Shown here piece by piece: positions 52,209 to 60,642 of a stretch of 64,000 nt of DNA (the stretch's first letter is position 1; each line of letters begins with the position of its first letter). The position numbers were made by a program, and so were the translations under genes. The notes beneath the pieces are model-generated. The model was given only the letters and a program-made list of their open reading frames with translations. It was not told the origin of the DNA and did no database searches. The DNA is from Hydrogenoanaerobacterium saccharovorans (GTDB lineage Bacteria > Bacillota > Clostridia > Oscillospirales > Ruminococcaceae): positions 248,001 through 312,000 of the forward strand of contig NZ_RKRD01000001.1 in NCBI RefSeq assembly GCF_003814745.1, read 5' to 3'.

Positions 52209-53741
52209 ATGACCAAACGAATTACAGCGATTACAATATCGTTTGTCTTATTACTCACCTTGCTTTCAGGGTGCAAGCTTAAATTAGCCGAAACGGGTGG
52301 TTTTATTGGGGCGTCCTTGCAAAATGAGGGCAAAACAGAAAATCAATCGGTGCAGCGTGCTGTTGATACGCTGAAAATTGCATATAATAATACGGATTCT
52401 TTAAATCCTTATCTTGCTGTCAGCACGATGAACTTAAATGTAATTTCGTTGCTTTACGATCCGCTTGTTAAACTAGATCAGCAGTACAAACCGCATAACA
52501 TCATTGCAGAGGATATACAGCTTACACCGCAGCAATGTACCGTGACAATCAAACAAGGAGTTCATTTCAGCAATGGTTTGCCTGTTACGGCGAACGATGT
52601 AGTGTATTCGGCGCATCAGGTGCTTACCGAGGGTAACAGCTACTTTGGGCTGCTCAGCGGTGTCAGTGAGGTAACGGCTGCAGATAGCCGCACAGTGGTA
52701 TTTACGTTGCGTGCGCCCGACCGCCTGTTTGCCAACCTGCTTACGTTCCCTATCGTCAGCGAAAAAAATCCAACCATCGGCAGCGGTCGTTATATCCTTC
52801 AGGGTAGCGGAGAAGACGTAAAATTAACGTTGAATCCAAACTGGTTTGACGGGAATAAAAGCCAAATCAAGACAATCGAATTGGTGAATCAATTAGATAA
52901 AGATACATTGATTTATAGCCTGAAACTTGGTACAATAAATTATGTCTATTCCGATCTATCCAGCAGCGAGGTGTTATCTCTTGGGATTAGCACACAATCG
53001 GTACCACTAAACCATTTGATTTACCTTGGAATCAACAGTACGAAAAAGCTTATTTCAGATGCACGCATGCGTAAAGCGCTTAATCTTTGCATCAACCGTG
53101 CAGAATTGGTTGGCGGAACTTATGCATTGCGCGCTGCAGAGGCGCACACACCCTTTAATCCCAAATGGGATGAGGTTACCAAGTTGAATTACAAACAGGA
53201 GCAGGATTATACGGCGGCGGCTGCACTGATGGAAGAACTCGGATATAAGCCCGAAAGCAAGGACAGTGAGGGCTATTACACCACAAGGCAAGGCAGGCTG
53301 CGCTTGCGGATTTTAGTGAATTCAGAAAATGCAAGTAAAATGCAGGTGGCAAAGGTTTTACAAAAAAACTTTTCGGAACTTGGGATTGAACTTGTAATTG
53401 AAACCAAAGCATTTGAAGAGTATAAAACGGCACTGGCACAATGGAATTTTGACCTCTATTTGGGGGAGGTTAAATTGTACAATAACATGAACCTTACTGC
53501 CCTGCTTACTCCAAAATCAAAGCTTGGTTTCGGTAATATCGAGAATGGAGAATTGATTACCGCCAACAATGCAATGATGGCGGGCACAATGGATGTAAAA
53601 CAATTTATGGGCGTATTTGATAAGTTTACGCCGTTTGTACCGCTGATGTACCGCAGCGGTATGGTATCATTCTCGCGCGATACATTTTTTGAAGCCCCTG
53701 CAACAGAGCAGGATATATTTTACAACATAGAACAATGGTAA
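52209..53741 (+). CDS. Peptide/solute-binding lipoprotein, ABC family 5
   Basis: This 510-residue lipoprotein has a signal ending LLSGC (near residue 22) and the family-5 (OppA/DppA) fold. It shows TLKIAYNNTDSLNPYLA, VTIKQGVHFSNGLPVTANDVVYS and RMRKALNLCINRAELVGG. No permease or ATPase is adjacent, so it is an orphan binding protein that may serve a transporter elsewhere. GGAGG precedes the ATG at 52209. It is followed closely by gls24-fakA. Confidence 0.88.
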   Translation: MTKRITAITISFVLLLTLLSGCKLKLAETGGFIGASLQNEGKTENQSVQRAVDTLKIAYNNTDSLNPYLAVSTMNLNVISLLYDPLVKLDQQYKPHNIIAEDIQLTPQQCTVTIKQGVHFSNGLPVTANDVVYSAHQVLTEGNSYFGLLSGVSEVTAADSRTVVFTLRAPDRLFANLLTFPIVSEKNPTIGSGRYILQGSGEDVKLTLNPNWFDGNKSQIKTIELVNQLDKDTLIYSLKLGTINYVYSDLSSSEVLSLGISTQSVPLNHLIYLGINSTKKLISDARMRKALNLCINRAELVGGTYALRAAEAHTPFNPKWDEVTKLNYKQEQDYTAAAALMEELGYKPESKDSEGYYTTRQGRLRLRILVNSENASKMQVAKVLQKNFSELGIELVIETKAFEEYKTALAQWNFDLYLGEVKLYNNMNLTALLTPKSKLGFGNIENGELITANNAMMAGTMDVKQFMGVFDKFTPFVPLMYRSGMVSFSRDTFFEAPATEQDIFYNIEQW

Positions 53742-53771
53742 ACGGTATTTGCCACAAAGGAGGAGTTAATT

Positions 53772-54125
53772 TTGGTTAAGCTTGAAACTCATCTGGGAGA
53801 AACAAATATTTCGCAAGAATATTTTTCAAACCTTGTCGGTCATGCTGCATCGGAATGCTTTGGCGTTTCAGGTATGGCGGTAACCGATGCAAAACAGAGC
53901 CTTAAGTCGGTTATCACTAAAAAGCAAGCGCTGGACCAAGGCGTGCGTGTGCGTATTTCGAACGGTAAGTTGGTAGTCGATTTGCACATTATGGTTACTT
54001 ATGGCGTGAACATCGCCGTTATTGTCAAAAGTATCGTCAATAAAGTACGCTATACGGTAGAGGAGGCAACCGGTATGGAGGTTGCACGTGTCAACGTATT
54101 TGTCGATTCTATGAAGACAGAGTAA
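53772..54125 (+). CDS. Asp23/Gls24-family envelope protein (YloU-like)
   Basis: This 117-residue protein has the Asp23 pattern: ISQEYFSNLVGHAASECFGVSGM, then VDLHIMVTYGVNIAVIVKSIVNKVRYTVEE. It starts with TTG behind AAGGAGGAG. It precedes the fatty-acid kinase gene, the same pair as yloU-yloV. Confidence 0.93.
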   Translation: MVKLETHLGETNISQEYFSNLVGHAASECFGVSGMAVTDAKQSLKSVITKKQALDQGVRVRISNGKLVVDLHIMVTYGVNIAVIVKSIVNKVRYTVEEATGMEVARVNVFVDSMKTE

Positions 54126-54156
54126 GGCAATTTAACCTTAAAAGGAGTGTTAATTC

Positions 54157-55815
54157 GTGATAGAAGGATCACAATTGCGTGATGCGTTTATATCTGCGGC
54201 GCATAATATAGAAAACCAAAAACAGGCTGTTGATGCTCTGAACGTTTTTCCGGTGCCGGATGGAGACACCGGTACGAATATGTCAATGACCATTACGGCG
54301 GCCGCCCGTGAACTTAGTACATTAGAAAACAACACCACGGTTGCCGAGGCTTCGCAGACAGCAGCATCTGCTTTGCTGCGCGGTGCACGCGGTAACTCGG
54401 GTGTTATATTGTCGCTGCTGTTCCGCGGCTTTTCCAAGGGGCTTGCAGGCAAGCAAAGTGCCGACGGAAGCGACTTTGCCAATGCCCTTACAAAGGGTGT
54501 GGAGGCTGCTTATAAAGCAGTTATGAAGCCAACCGAGGGTACCATCCTCACGGTTGCGCGTTATGCAGCCGAACGTGCAAAAGTAGTTTGCAAAAAAGAC
54601 AACGACCCTGTGTTTGTATGGAGTGAAATTATTGATGCTGCAAAAGACGCGCTCGATAAAACCCCCGAGATGCTGCCGGTGCTGAAAAAAGCCGGTGTGG
54701 TAGATGCAGGCGGAAAAGGTTTGCTTGTGATCTTTGAAGGCATGATGAGCGTTTTCCGTGATAATGTCATCATTCAAAACACTGCTGCAGAGCAGAAGAT
54801 TGCCGTTTCATGGGACGAAAGCAGCAGAGATGCGGCTGCAGAGTATGAAGGCGAGGATATCACCTTTACATACTGCACCGAATTTATCGTGGTTAAAAAA
54901 GAGGACGCTGAAGATGCTTTAAAACTGCGTGCTTTTCTGGAATCGATTGGTGACAGTGCGGTAGTTGTTGACGATGATGAAATCATCAAATGTCATGTCC
55001 ATACCGATAACCCCGGTACCGCGATGCAGGAGGGGTTAAAATTCGGCTACCTTATCAACATGAAAATTGATAACATGCGCGAGCAGTTTGAAAAGAAAAA
55101 ACAAGCGAAGCAGAAAAAAGAGCTGGCACCCGAGTATGTTCCTGTTGACCCCGACCGTAAATACGGATTTGTTGCGGTAGCTGCAGGCGAGGGCATTCAA
55201 AATATCTTTAAAGAGTTGGGTGCAGACAATATCGTCAGCGGCGGGCAAACAATGAACCCATCTACCGAAGACATTCTTACAGCAATTCATGCTACTCCTG
55301 CAAAAACGGTATTTGTATTGCCGAACAATAAAAATATTATTATGGCTGCGGAACAAGCCATCAAGCTTGCAGACAGAAAAGTTTGTGTTCTGCAAACACG
55401 CACCGTACCGCAGGGTATGACGGCTATGCTTAACTTTGACCCTGAAGCGGATTCAAACCAAAACCAAATGACCATGACGGATGCGTATGAAAAAGTGACA
55501 ACCGGTTCGGTTACCTTTGCTGCGCGTGATTCCGATTTTGATGGACACGATATCAAAAAAGGTGAGATTTTAGCGCTTGAAAACGGCAAACTTGCATTTG
55601 TAAGCAATGATCTTATCAAAGCAACCGTAAAGCTGACAAAAGGCATGCTGAAAAAAGATACCGCTTTTGTGAGCGTATACTATGGCAGCGATGTTACCGA
55701 AGAGCAGGCGGCAGAGGTAGAGCAAGCCATTCGCGCAAAACTGCCTGAAGATGTTGAACTGACCATGCTTTGCGGAGGGCAGCCTGTTTACTATTTCATT
55801 ATTGCAGTAGAATAA
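54157..55815 (+). CDS. fakA: Fatty-acid kinase catalytic protein FakA (DAK2 domain)
   Basis: This 552-residue kinase should phosphorylate exogenous fatty acids carried by FakB. The N-terminal DhaL domain has NVFPVPDGDTGTNMSMT and RGARGNSGVILSLLFRGF, giving the Mg-ATP site. A middle domain and a C-terminal FakB-binding-like domain (about 335-552) follow. It starts with GTG behind AAAGGAG. Confidence 0.93.
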   Translation: MIEGSQLRDAFISAAHNIENQKQAVDALNVFPVPDGDTGTNMSMTITAAARELSTLENNTTVAEASQTAASALLRGARGNSGVILSLLFRGFSKGLAGKQSADGSDFANALTKGVEAAYKAVMKPTEGTILTVARYAAERAKVVCKKDNDPVFVWSEIIDAAKDALDKTPEMLPVLKKAGVVDAGGKGLLVIFEGMMSVFRDNVIIQNTAAEQKIAVSWDESSRDAAAEYEGEDITFTYCTEFIVVKKEDAEDALKLRAFLESIGDSAVVVDDDEIIKCHVHTDNPGTAMQEGLKFGYLINMKIDNMREQFEKKKQAKQKKELAPEYVPVDPDRKYGFVAVAAGEGIQNIFKELGADNIVSGGQTMNPSTEDILTAIHATPAKTVFVLPNNKNIIMAAEQAIKLADRKVCVLQTRTVPQGMTAMLNFDPEADSNQNQMTMTDAYEKVTTGSVTFAARDSDFDGHDIKKGEILALENGKLAFVSNDLIKATVKLTKGMLKKDTAFVSVYYGSDVTEEQAAEVEQAIRAKLPEDVELTMLCGGQPVYYFIIAVE

Positions 55816-55840
55816 CAGAACAATCGATATATTGAATTAG

Positions 55841-55871
55841 CAAAAGGAACGCTGCTGCGTTCCTTTTTTTA
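55841..55871 (+). terminator. Terminator after fakA
   Basis: AAAGGAACGC and GCGTTCCTTT form a 10-bp stem around TGCT, followed by T-run. Confidence 0.9.
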
Positions 55872-55929
55872 TGCTTGCGTAAATGGATGTACAACGAAGC
55901 ATCATCGCAATAGAGAGCCAAACCGAAAG

Positions 55930-55958
55930 TTGACAACCTAGGTAAAATGCTATAAACT
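55930..55958 (+). promoter_or_regulatory. coaX promoter
   Basis: TTGACA (55930-55935), a 17-bp spacer and TAAACT (55953-55958). Confidence 0.72.
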
Positions 55959-56003
55959 ATTGTTGATAGTTTGGCAGATTTTCCGAAAGGGTAGAGATAT
56001 ATT

Positions 56004-56774
56004 ATGATTTTAGCCATTGATATCGGCAACTCGAACATAGTAATCGGCGGATACGAAAAAAATAAACTGTTGTTTGTATCCCGCATCAGCACCGATACTA
56101 CTCGTACCGAGTTTGAATATGCCGTGGTTATCAAAGATATTTTGGAGCTTTACAACTATAATAAGGATAAAATCGAAGGTGCCATTATTTCATCGGTGGT
56201 ACCTATGCTGTCATCTGTGCTTAAAAATGCAGTTCGTTTAGTAAAACCGGTGCACATTTTATCGGTGGGGCCGGGTATTAAAACAGGAATCAACATTAAA
56301 ATAGATAACCCTGGGCAACTGGGGGCAGATTTGCTTTCTACCGCCGTGGGTGCTATGGAAAAATACCCCTTGCCCGCCATTATTATCGACCTTGGTACAG
56401 CCACAAAACTTTCGGTAGTGGATAAGGAAAAGGGCTTTCGCGGCGGCGCGATTATGCCGGGTGTGATGATTGCACTGGATGCACTTAGCAGCAAAACAGC
56501 CCAGTTGCCGCAGATAAGTTTGGATGATGAAGTGAAACACCCCATCGGTACGAATACCATCGACTGTATGAAATCGGGTGTTGTTCTTGGGGCTGCCAGT
56601 ATGATTGATGGCATGATACAGCGTTACAAGGCTGCCCTTGGCGAAGAAGCCACAGTAATTGCATGCGGCGGTTTGGTAAATGCTATTTTACCGTACTGCA
56701 CCTGCGAAATCATCCGGGATGATAACCTGTTGTTAGACGGTTTATATGCACTTTACAAAAAAAACATCAATTAA
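56004..56774 (+). CDS. coaX: Type III pantothenate kinase
   Basis: This 256-residue ASKHA-fold kinase starts coenzyme A synthesis. It shows LAIDIGNSNIVIGGY (phosphate 1), SSVVPML, GADLLSTAVGAM and IDLGTATKLSVVD. It lies upstream of a vitamin ECF transporter subunit. Confidence 0.95.
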   Translation: MILAIDIGNSNIVIGGYEKNKLLFVSRISTDTTRTEFEYAVVIKDILELYNYNKDKIEGAIISSVVPMLSSVLKNAVRLVKPVHILSVGPGIKTGINIKIDNPGQLGADLLSTAVGAMEKYPLPAIIIDLGTATKLSVVDKEKGFRGGAIMPGVMIALDALSSKTAQLPQISLDDEVKHPIGTNTIDCMKSGVVLGAASMIDGMIQRYKAALGEEATVIACGGLVNAILPYCTCEIIRDDNLLLDGLYALYKKNIN

Positions 56775-56816
56775 AAAGTTAATATTTTCAGAGTGTGAGC
56801 AATAATGCCTGTGTAG

Positions 56817-56930
56817 GTTACATATGTAACGGTTTGGGTATACTAACGATGTACCATAACTATGCTCGGTATTATGGCTTAGCGGTCTGATGATATAAAT
56901 TTATCTGCACTGCATCCCATAGGGAGCAGT
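56817..56930 (+). promoter_or_regulatory. Palindrome and hairpin upstream of the ECF transporter gene
   Basis: GTTACATATGTAAC at 56817-56830 is a perfect 14-bp palindrome and a candidate operator. ACTGC-CCC and GGG-GCAGT at 56909-56930 form a hairpin just before the GAGGAGG ribosome site. No known riboswitch pattern is seen. Confidence 0.45.
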
Positions 56931-56948
56931 AGCGAGGAGGAAAATTTT

Positions 56949-57596
56949 ATGTCAACAAACTCTGCAAAAATCAAAAAGCTGACGCAGCTTGCGCTGCTGT
57001 CGGCAATCCTGTTCATCATGGGGTTTACGCCGCTGGGGTCCATCCCGTTTGGAGGACCAATTGTGGCAACGTTAGCACAAATCCCCGTAGTAATCGGCGC
57101 AATTTTAATGGGAACAGGTGCGGGTGCATTTTTAGGCGCGGTATTCGGGTTTGTAAGCTTTTTATGGTTTACAATGTATGCTCCGCCGGTAGCATTCGTT
57201 TTTAGCCCGTTTTACAGTGTAAACCTTGCCCAGGGCGATGCCCTCAAAGCAGTTTGGTTTGCGATGTGCAGCTTGATTATCTGCTTTGTACCTAGAATTT
57301 TGATTGGCATTGTATCTTCAAAACTGTACCAGAAGATTTACGATAAAACAGGAAGTGTGGGCAAAGCGGCTGCGGTTGCAGGTGTTTGCGGTTCTCTCAC
57401 CAACACATTGCTTGTTTTGCTCGGTATTCTCGTGTTTTTTGCCGAACCATACGCTGCGGCAAACGGCAATCAGGTAATTTGGGCAATTTTGGGCACATCC
57501 ATTTTAGTTAATGGAATACCAGAAGCCATTGTTACACCGCTGATTACAGTAGCTGTGGTAAAACCAATGAAGAAGATTCAAGATAAAGCAAAATAA
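56949..57596 (+). CDS. ECF transporter substrate-binding membrane protein, probably pantothenate
   Basis: This 215-residue integral membrane protein has six hydrophobic segments and the S-component pattern of ECF vitamin importers. It needs the shared EcfA/EcfA'/EcfT module, not present here. Its place directly after coaX suggests pantothenate (PanT-like) as substrate; that is inference from context. Confidence 0.8.
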   Translation: MSTNSAKIKKLTQLALLSAILFIMGFTPLGSIPFGGPIVATLAQIPVVIGAILMGTGAGAFLGAVFGFVSFLWFTMYAPPVAFVFSPFYSVNLAQGDALKAVWFAMCSLIICFVPRILIGIVSSKLYQKIYDKTGSVGKAAAVAGVCGSLTNTLLVLLGILVFFAEPYAAANGNQVIWAILGTSILVNGIPEAIVTPLITVAVVKPMKKIQDKAK

Positions 57597-57601
57597 AAGA
57601 A

Positions 57602-57640
57602 TAAACCGACCGTAATATTACGGTCGGTTTATTCTTTTAT
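57602..57640. terminator. Bidirectional terminator between the ECF and pentapeptide genes
   Basis: AAACCGACCGTAA and TTACGGTCGGTTT form a long perfect stem around a very short loop, with T-rich flanks. Confidence 0.88.
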
Positions 57641-57657
57641 AAAATTACAAATTGTAT

Positions 57658-58305
57658 TTATTCTTTAATCACTAACCCCAACAGCCTTGATAAATCGCAT
57701 GCCTGCATGGCGTTCACAATCAGCCCTTTTAGTTCATCGCCTCCAAGCACAATGCCCTCAATATTACAGGATGATAAATCTACCCCTTTTAATGGGGTAC
57801 GAAACAACTCTGCCGAACGAAGGTTGCAGTCAGAAAAGGTCGCGTAGCGAATGGTCATCTCCTGCATCACGCAGTTCGATAAATCATTGCCATTAAACGC
57901 TACGCCTTTCAGCATTGCGCGAAATAACGTGGCATAGCGGGCGTTACAGTTTGTAAAATGGGTGTGGTTTAGGCTGCAATCGGTAAAGCTTGCCCCCATC
58001 AGCTTGCAGCTTTCAAATGTTACACGCTGAAAAAAACATTCCGTAAGGTCGATGTTTGAAAAATCGCATTTACGAAAAATTACATCTTTAAAAGAGCTTT
58101 TGGGCATCAGACAAGCAGTAAAACAACAGTTTTCAAACAAACAGTCGTTAAAATCAAGTTTTTCGGTTCGAATATTTGGAACATCGCAACCAACAAAATG
58201 GGTATGTTCGATGCTCGTATCATCGCGTTGGGCACAGAGCATAGTTGCAAAAAAATCGACATTTTGCTGTAAATGTGTCGATAACACCGGTTTTAATAGT
58301 TTCAT
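57658..58305 (-). CDS. Qnr-like pentapeptide-repeat protein
   Basis: This 215-residue protein is built of A(D/N)LXX-type pentapeptides (for example CDFSNIDLTECFFQ, AELFRTPLKGVDLSSC), which fold into a right-handed beta-helix that imitates DNA. Its length and the non-repeat tail (NAMQACDLSRLLGLVIKE) match the Qnr family, which protects gyrase from quinolones and toxins. Unusually many Cys residues occupy the central positions. It lies 10 bp behind recG and is probably in the same operon. Resistance activity is not shown. Confidence 0.8.
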   Translation of the reverse strand: MKLLKPVLSTHLQQNVDFFATMLCAQRDDTSIEHTHFVGCDVPNIRTEKLDFNDCLFENCCFTACLMPKSSFKDVIFRKCDFSNIDLTECFFQRVTFESCKLMGASFTDCSLNHTHFTNCNARYATLFRAMLKGVAFNGNDLSNCVMQEMTIRYATFSDCNLRSAELFRTPLKGVDLSSCNIEGIVLGGDELKGLIVNAMQACDLSRLLGLVIKE

Positions 58306-58315
58306 TCAGTTACCT

Positions 58316-60340
58316 CTAGATACTTGCATTTTTAATCATATTTTGCACCTGCCCGCGTAGCAAAATATGGGCAGGCTGCGAAAGAGCAGGGTCACCGGCG
58401 AGCAGTTCGGCAGCTGCGTCTTGCGCAAGGCGCAGCAATTTTATATCGGTGAGCATGTCGGCTATTTTAAGCTGTGGCAAGCCGTGCTGACGGCTGCCGA
58501 AAAAGTCACCGGGCCCGCGCAGTTTTAGGTCTTCCTCTGATATTTTAAATCCGTCTAAAGTATTTTTGATTACAGAAAGCCGCTCGGTGTCACTATCCGA
58601 TACAAGGATGCAAAAGCTTTCTTTGCTGCCCCGCCCGATGCGTCCGCGCAGTTGGTGAAGCTGGCTTAATCCAAAACGTTCTGCGTTTTCTATCAGCATA
58701 ACCGTTGCACCCGGTACATCCACGCCCACTTCGATGACAGTGGTAGAAACAAGCAACTGCGTTTTGCCTTCGGCAAAAGAACGCATTACCTTATCTTTTT
58801 CGGCAGGCTTCATTTTGCCGTGCAACAAGCCTACGCTGTAGCCTTTAAAATCTTGTTTTGCAAGTTTATGTGCATATTCGGTAGCCGATTCTAACCCCAA
58901 GTCGGTTTCGCCTTGCTCTACCAAAGGGCATACGATATACCCCTGCTGCCCCGCATCAAGGAGCTTTTTCATAAAACCATAAGCGCGGTGGCGTTTGGGT
59001 AAATCAATCACATAAGTTTTGATGGGCTGACGCCCCTTGGGCAGTTCATCGATAATCGAAACATCTAAGTCGCCGTAAATAATCAGCGCCAGTGTGCGGG
59101 GGATAGGGGTTGCAGACATAACCAGTACATGCGGGTTGCTGCCTTTATGGGATAGAGTCAGCCGCTGTGCCACACCAAAACGGTGCTGTTCGTCGGTTAT
59201 GACAAGGCCGAGATTGTGAAATGAGACATTATCTTGAATTAACGCATGGGTACCCACAATAAAATCGATTTCACCATTTGCAAGAGCCGCTTTAACGTTG
59301 CGTTTTTGTGCGGCGGTAAGCGAGCCGGTAAGCAGCCCCAATCGAATGCCCACGGGGCTGAGAAGGGCAGTAAGTGTACGGTAATGCTGTTCGGCTAAAA
59401 TCTCTGTAGGCACCATCATAGCAGTTTGATAGCCGTTTTGTACGGCAAAGTAAGCGCAAGCTGCACCCACCAAGGTTTTGCCCGAGCCAACATCGCCTTG
59501 TATCAACCGGTTCATAGGTACATCCTTACACAAGTCAGATGTACATTCTGCAATCACGCGCGCTTGTGCATTGGTAGGGGTATAAGGGAGGGTATTATAA
59601 AAATGTTTCAACGATATGTCACCCATTTTTGTACCTGTTTCGGTTTTGCTGCCGGTGCGCAAAAATGACATGGCGAGGTTGAGGACAAGAAGTTCTTCAA
59701 AAATCAGCCGTTTGCGTGCGATTTCAAGCGCATGGTCGGATGCAGGCTGGTGAATGTTGCATAAGGCAAAAGTGCTGTGACAAAGCTCGTAGCGGCGGCG
59801 CAGGTCACTGGGGATGGGGTCTGCAATGCTGTCTTGAATCAGCTCAAGTGCTTGTGTTACATTTGTTTGTATCAGTTTGGAAGAAAGCCCTGCGGTGAGC
59901 GGATAGATGGACAGAAAAGTTTGGCTTTCATCATAAACCATTACCATGGGTGCAGACATTTCACGGCGGGTTAACCGCCCTGCCACTTTGCCATAGAACA
60001 AATATTCGGTATCCGGTTTTAACGCATCCACCGTGTATTTGGCGTTAAAAAAGGTGATGATCATATCCGATACACCATCGGTAACTGTGACCTTAAACAG
60101 CGATAACCCTTTTCGAATGCGCTGTTCGCCGGTTTTAGCCACCACGGTTGCCACAATAGCACAGGGCTTGTCATACGGGGCGCTTGCAATTGCTTGCGGC
60201 TGCGAAAAATCGATGTAAGTGCGCGGGTAATAGTGAATGAGGTCCTCTATTGTAAAAATGCCGAGCTTACCGTAAAGCAACCCCCGCTTTTCGCCTACTC
60301 CTTTGAGAAAGCGAATGGGCGTATCCGTTTTAGAATTCAT
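58316..60340 (-). CDS. recG: ATP-dependent DNA helicase RecG
   Basis: This 674-residue helicase reverses stalled replication forks and moves Holliday junctions. The N-terminal wedge (about 1-230) is followed by motif I (GDVGSGKTLVG), motif II (ITDEQHRFGV), motif III (MSATPIPRT), and the C-terminal motifs (VIEVGVDVPGA, QLRGRIGRG). The length is normal. Confidence 0.97.
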   Translation of the reverse strand: MNSKTDTPIRFLKGVGEKRGLLYGKLGIFTIEDLIHYYPRTYIDFSQPQAIASAPYDKPCAIVATVVAKTGEQRIRKGLSLFKVTVTDGVSDMIITFFNAKYTVDALKPDTEYLFYGKVAGRLTRREMSAPMVMVYDESQTFLSIYPLTAGLSSKLIQTNVTQALELIQDSIADPIPSDLRRRYELCHSTFALCNIHQPASDHALEIARKRLIFEELLVLNLAMSFLRTGSKTETGTKMGDISLKHFYNTLPYTPTNAQARVIAECTSDLCKDVPMNRLIQGDVGSGKTLVGAACAYFAVQNGYQTAMMVPTEILAEQHYRTLTALLSPVGIRLGLLTGSLTAAQKRNVKAALANGEIDFIVGTHALIQDNVSFHNLGLVITDEQHRFGVAQRLTLSHKGSNPHVLVMSATPIPRTLALIIYGDLDVSIIDELPKGRQPIKTYVIDLPKRHRAYGFMKKLLDAGQQGYIVCPLVEQGETDLGLESATEYAHKLAKQDFKGYSVGLLHGKMKPAEKDKVMRSFAEGKTQLLVSTTVIEVGVDVPGATVMLIENAERFGLSQLHQLRGRIGRGSKESFCILVSDSDTERLSVIKNTLDGFKISEEDLKLRGPGDFFGSRQHGLPQLKIADMLTDIKLLRLAQDAAAELLAGDPALSQPAHILLRGQVQNMIKNASI

Positions 60341-60421
60341 CGTTTTTCACCGCCTTTCTCTATTACATCTATTTTACCTTGTTTGTATTATAGAAACAAG
60401 CAAAAATTTAGGGAAAAACAG

Positions 60422-60450
60422 TTGACAAGCGGTTATTTAGCTGATATAAT
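60422..60450 (+). promoter_or_regulatory. Consensus promoter of tRNA-Lys
   Basis: TTGACA, exactly 17 bp, TATAAT: a perfect sigma-A match ending 20 bp before the tRNA. Confidence 0.92.
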
Positions 60451-60470
60451 AAATAAGTTCCGAAAAACAA

Positions 60471-60546
60471 GAGCCACTAGCTCAGTTGGCAGAGCATTTG
60501 ACTTTTAATCAAAGGGTCCGGAGTTCGAATCTCCGGTGGCTCACCA
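60471..60546 (+). tRNA. tRNA-Lys (anticodon TTT)
   Basis: The 76-base tRNA includes an encoded CCA. The acceptor stem GAGCCAC pairs with GTGGCTC. The D-loop (AGCTCAGTTGGCAGAG), the anticodon loop CTTTTAA and the T-loop (GTTCGAATC) are all standard. It is monocistronic, with its own promoter and terminator. Confidence 0.98.
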
Positions 60547-60547
60547 A

Positions 60548-60583
60548 AAAACAGGGTACTCAATGAGTACCCTGTTTTTGTTT
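60548..60583 (+). terminator. Terminator after tRNA-Lys
   Basis: ACAGGGTACTCA and TGAGTACCCTGT form a 12-bp stem followed by TTTTTGTTTTG. Confidence 0.92.
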
Positions 60584-60597
60584 TGTTGTTATTTCAT

Positions 60598-60636
60598 AAA
60601 AAACAGACCGATTCATATTGAACCGGTCTGTTTTCA
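60598..60636 (-). terminator. Terminator of the repeat-protein gene
   Basis: AACAGACCG and CGGTCTGTT enclose an AT-rich loop; the minus strand continues with a T-run. Confidence 0.8.
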
Positions 60637-60642
60637 TATCTG

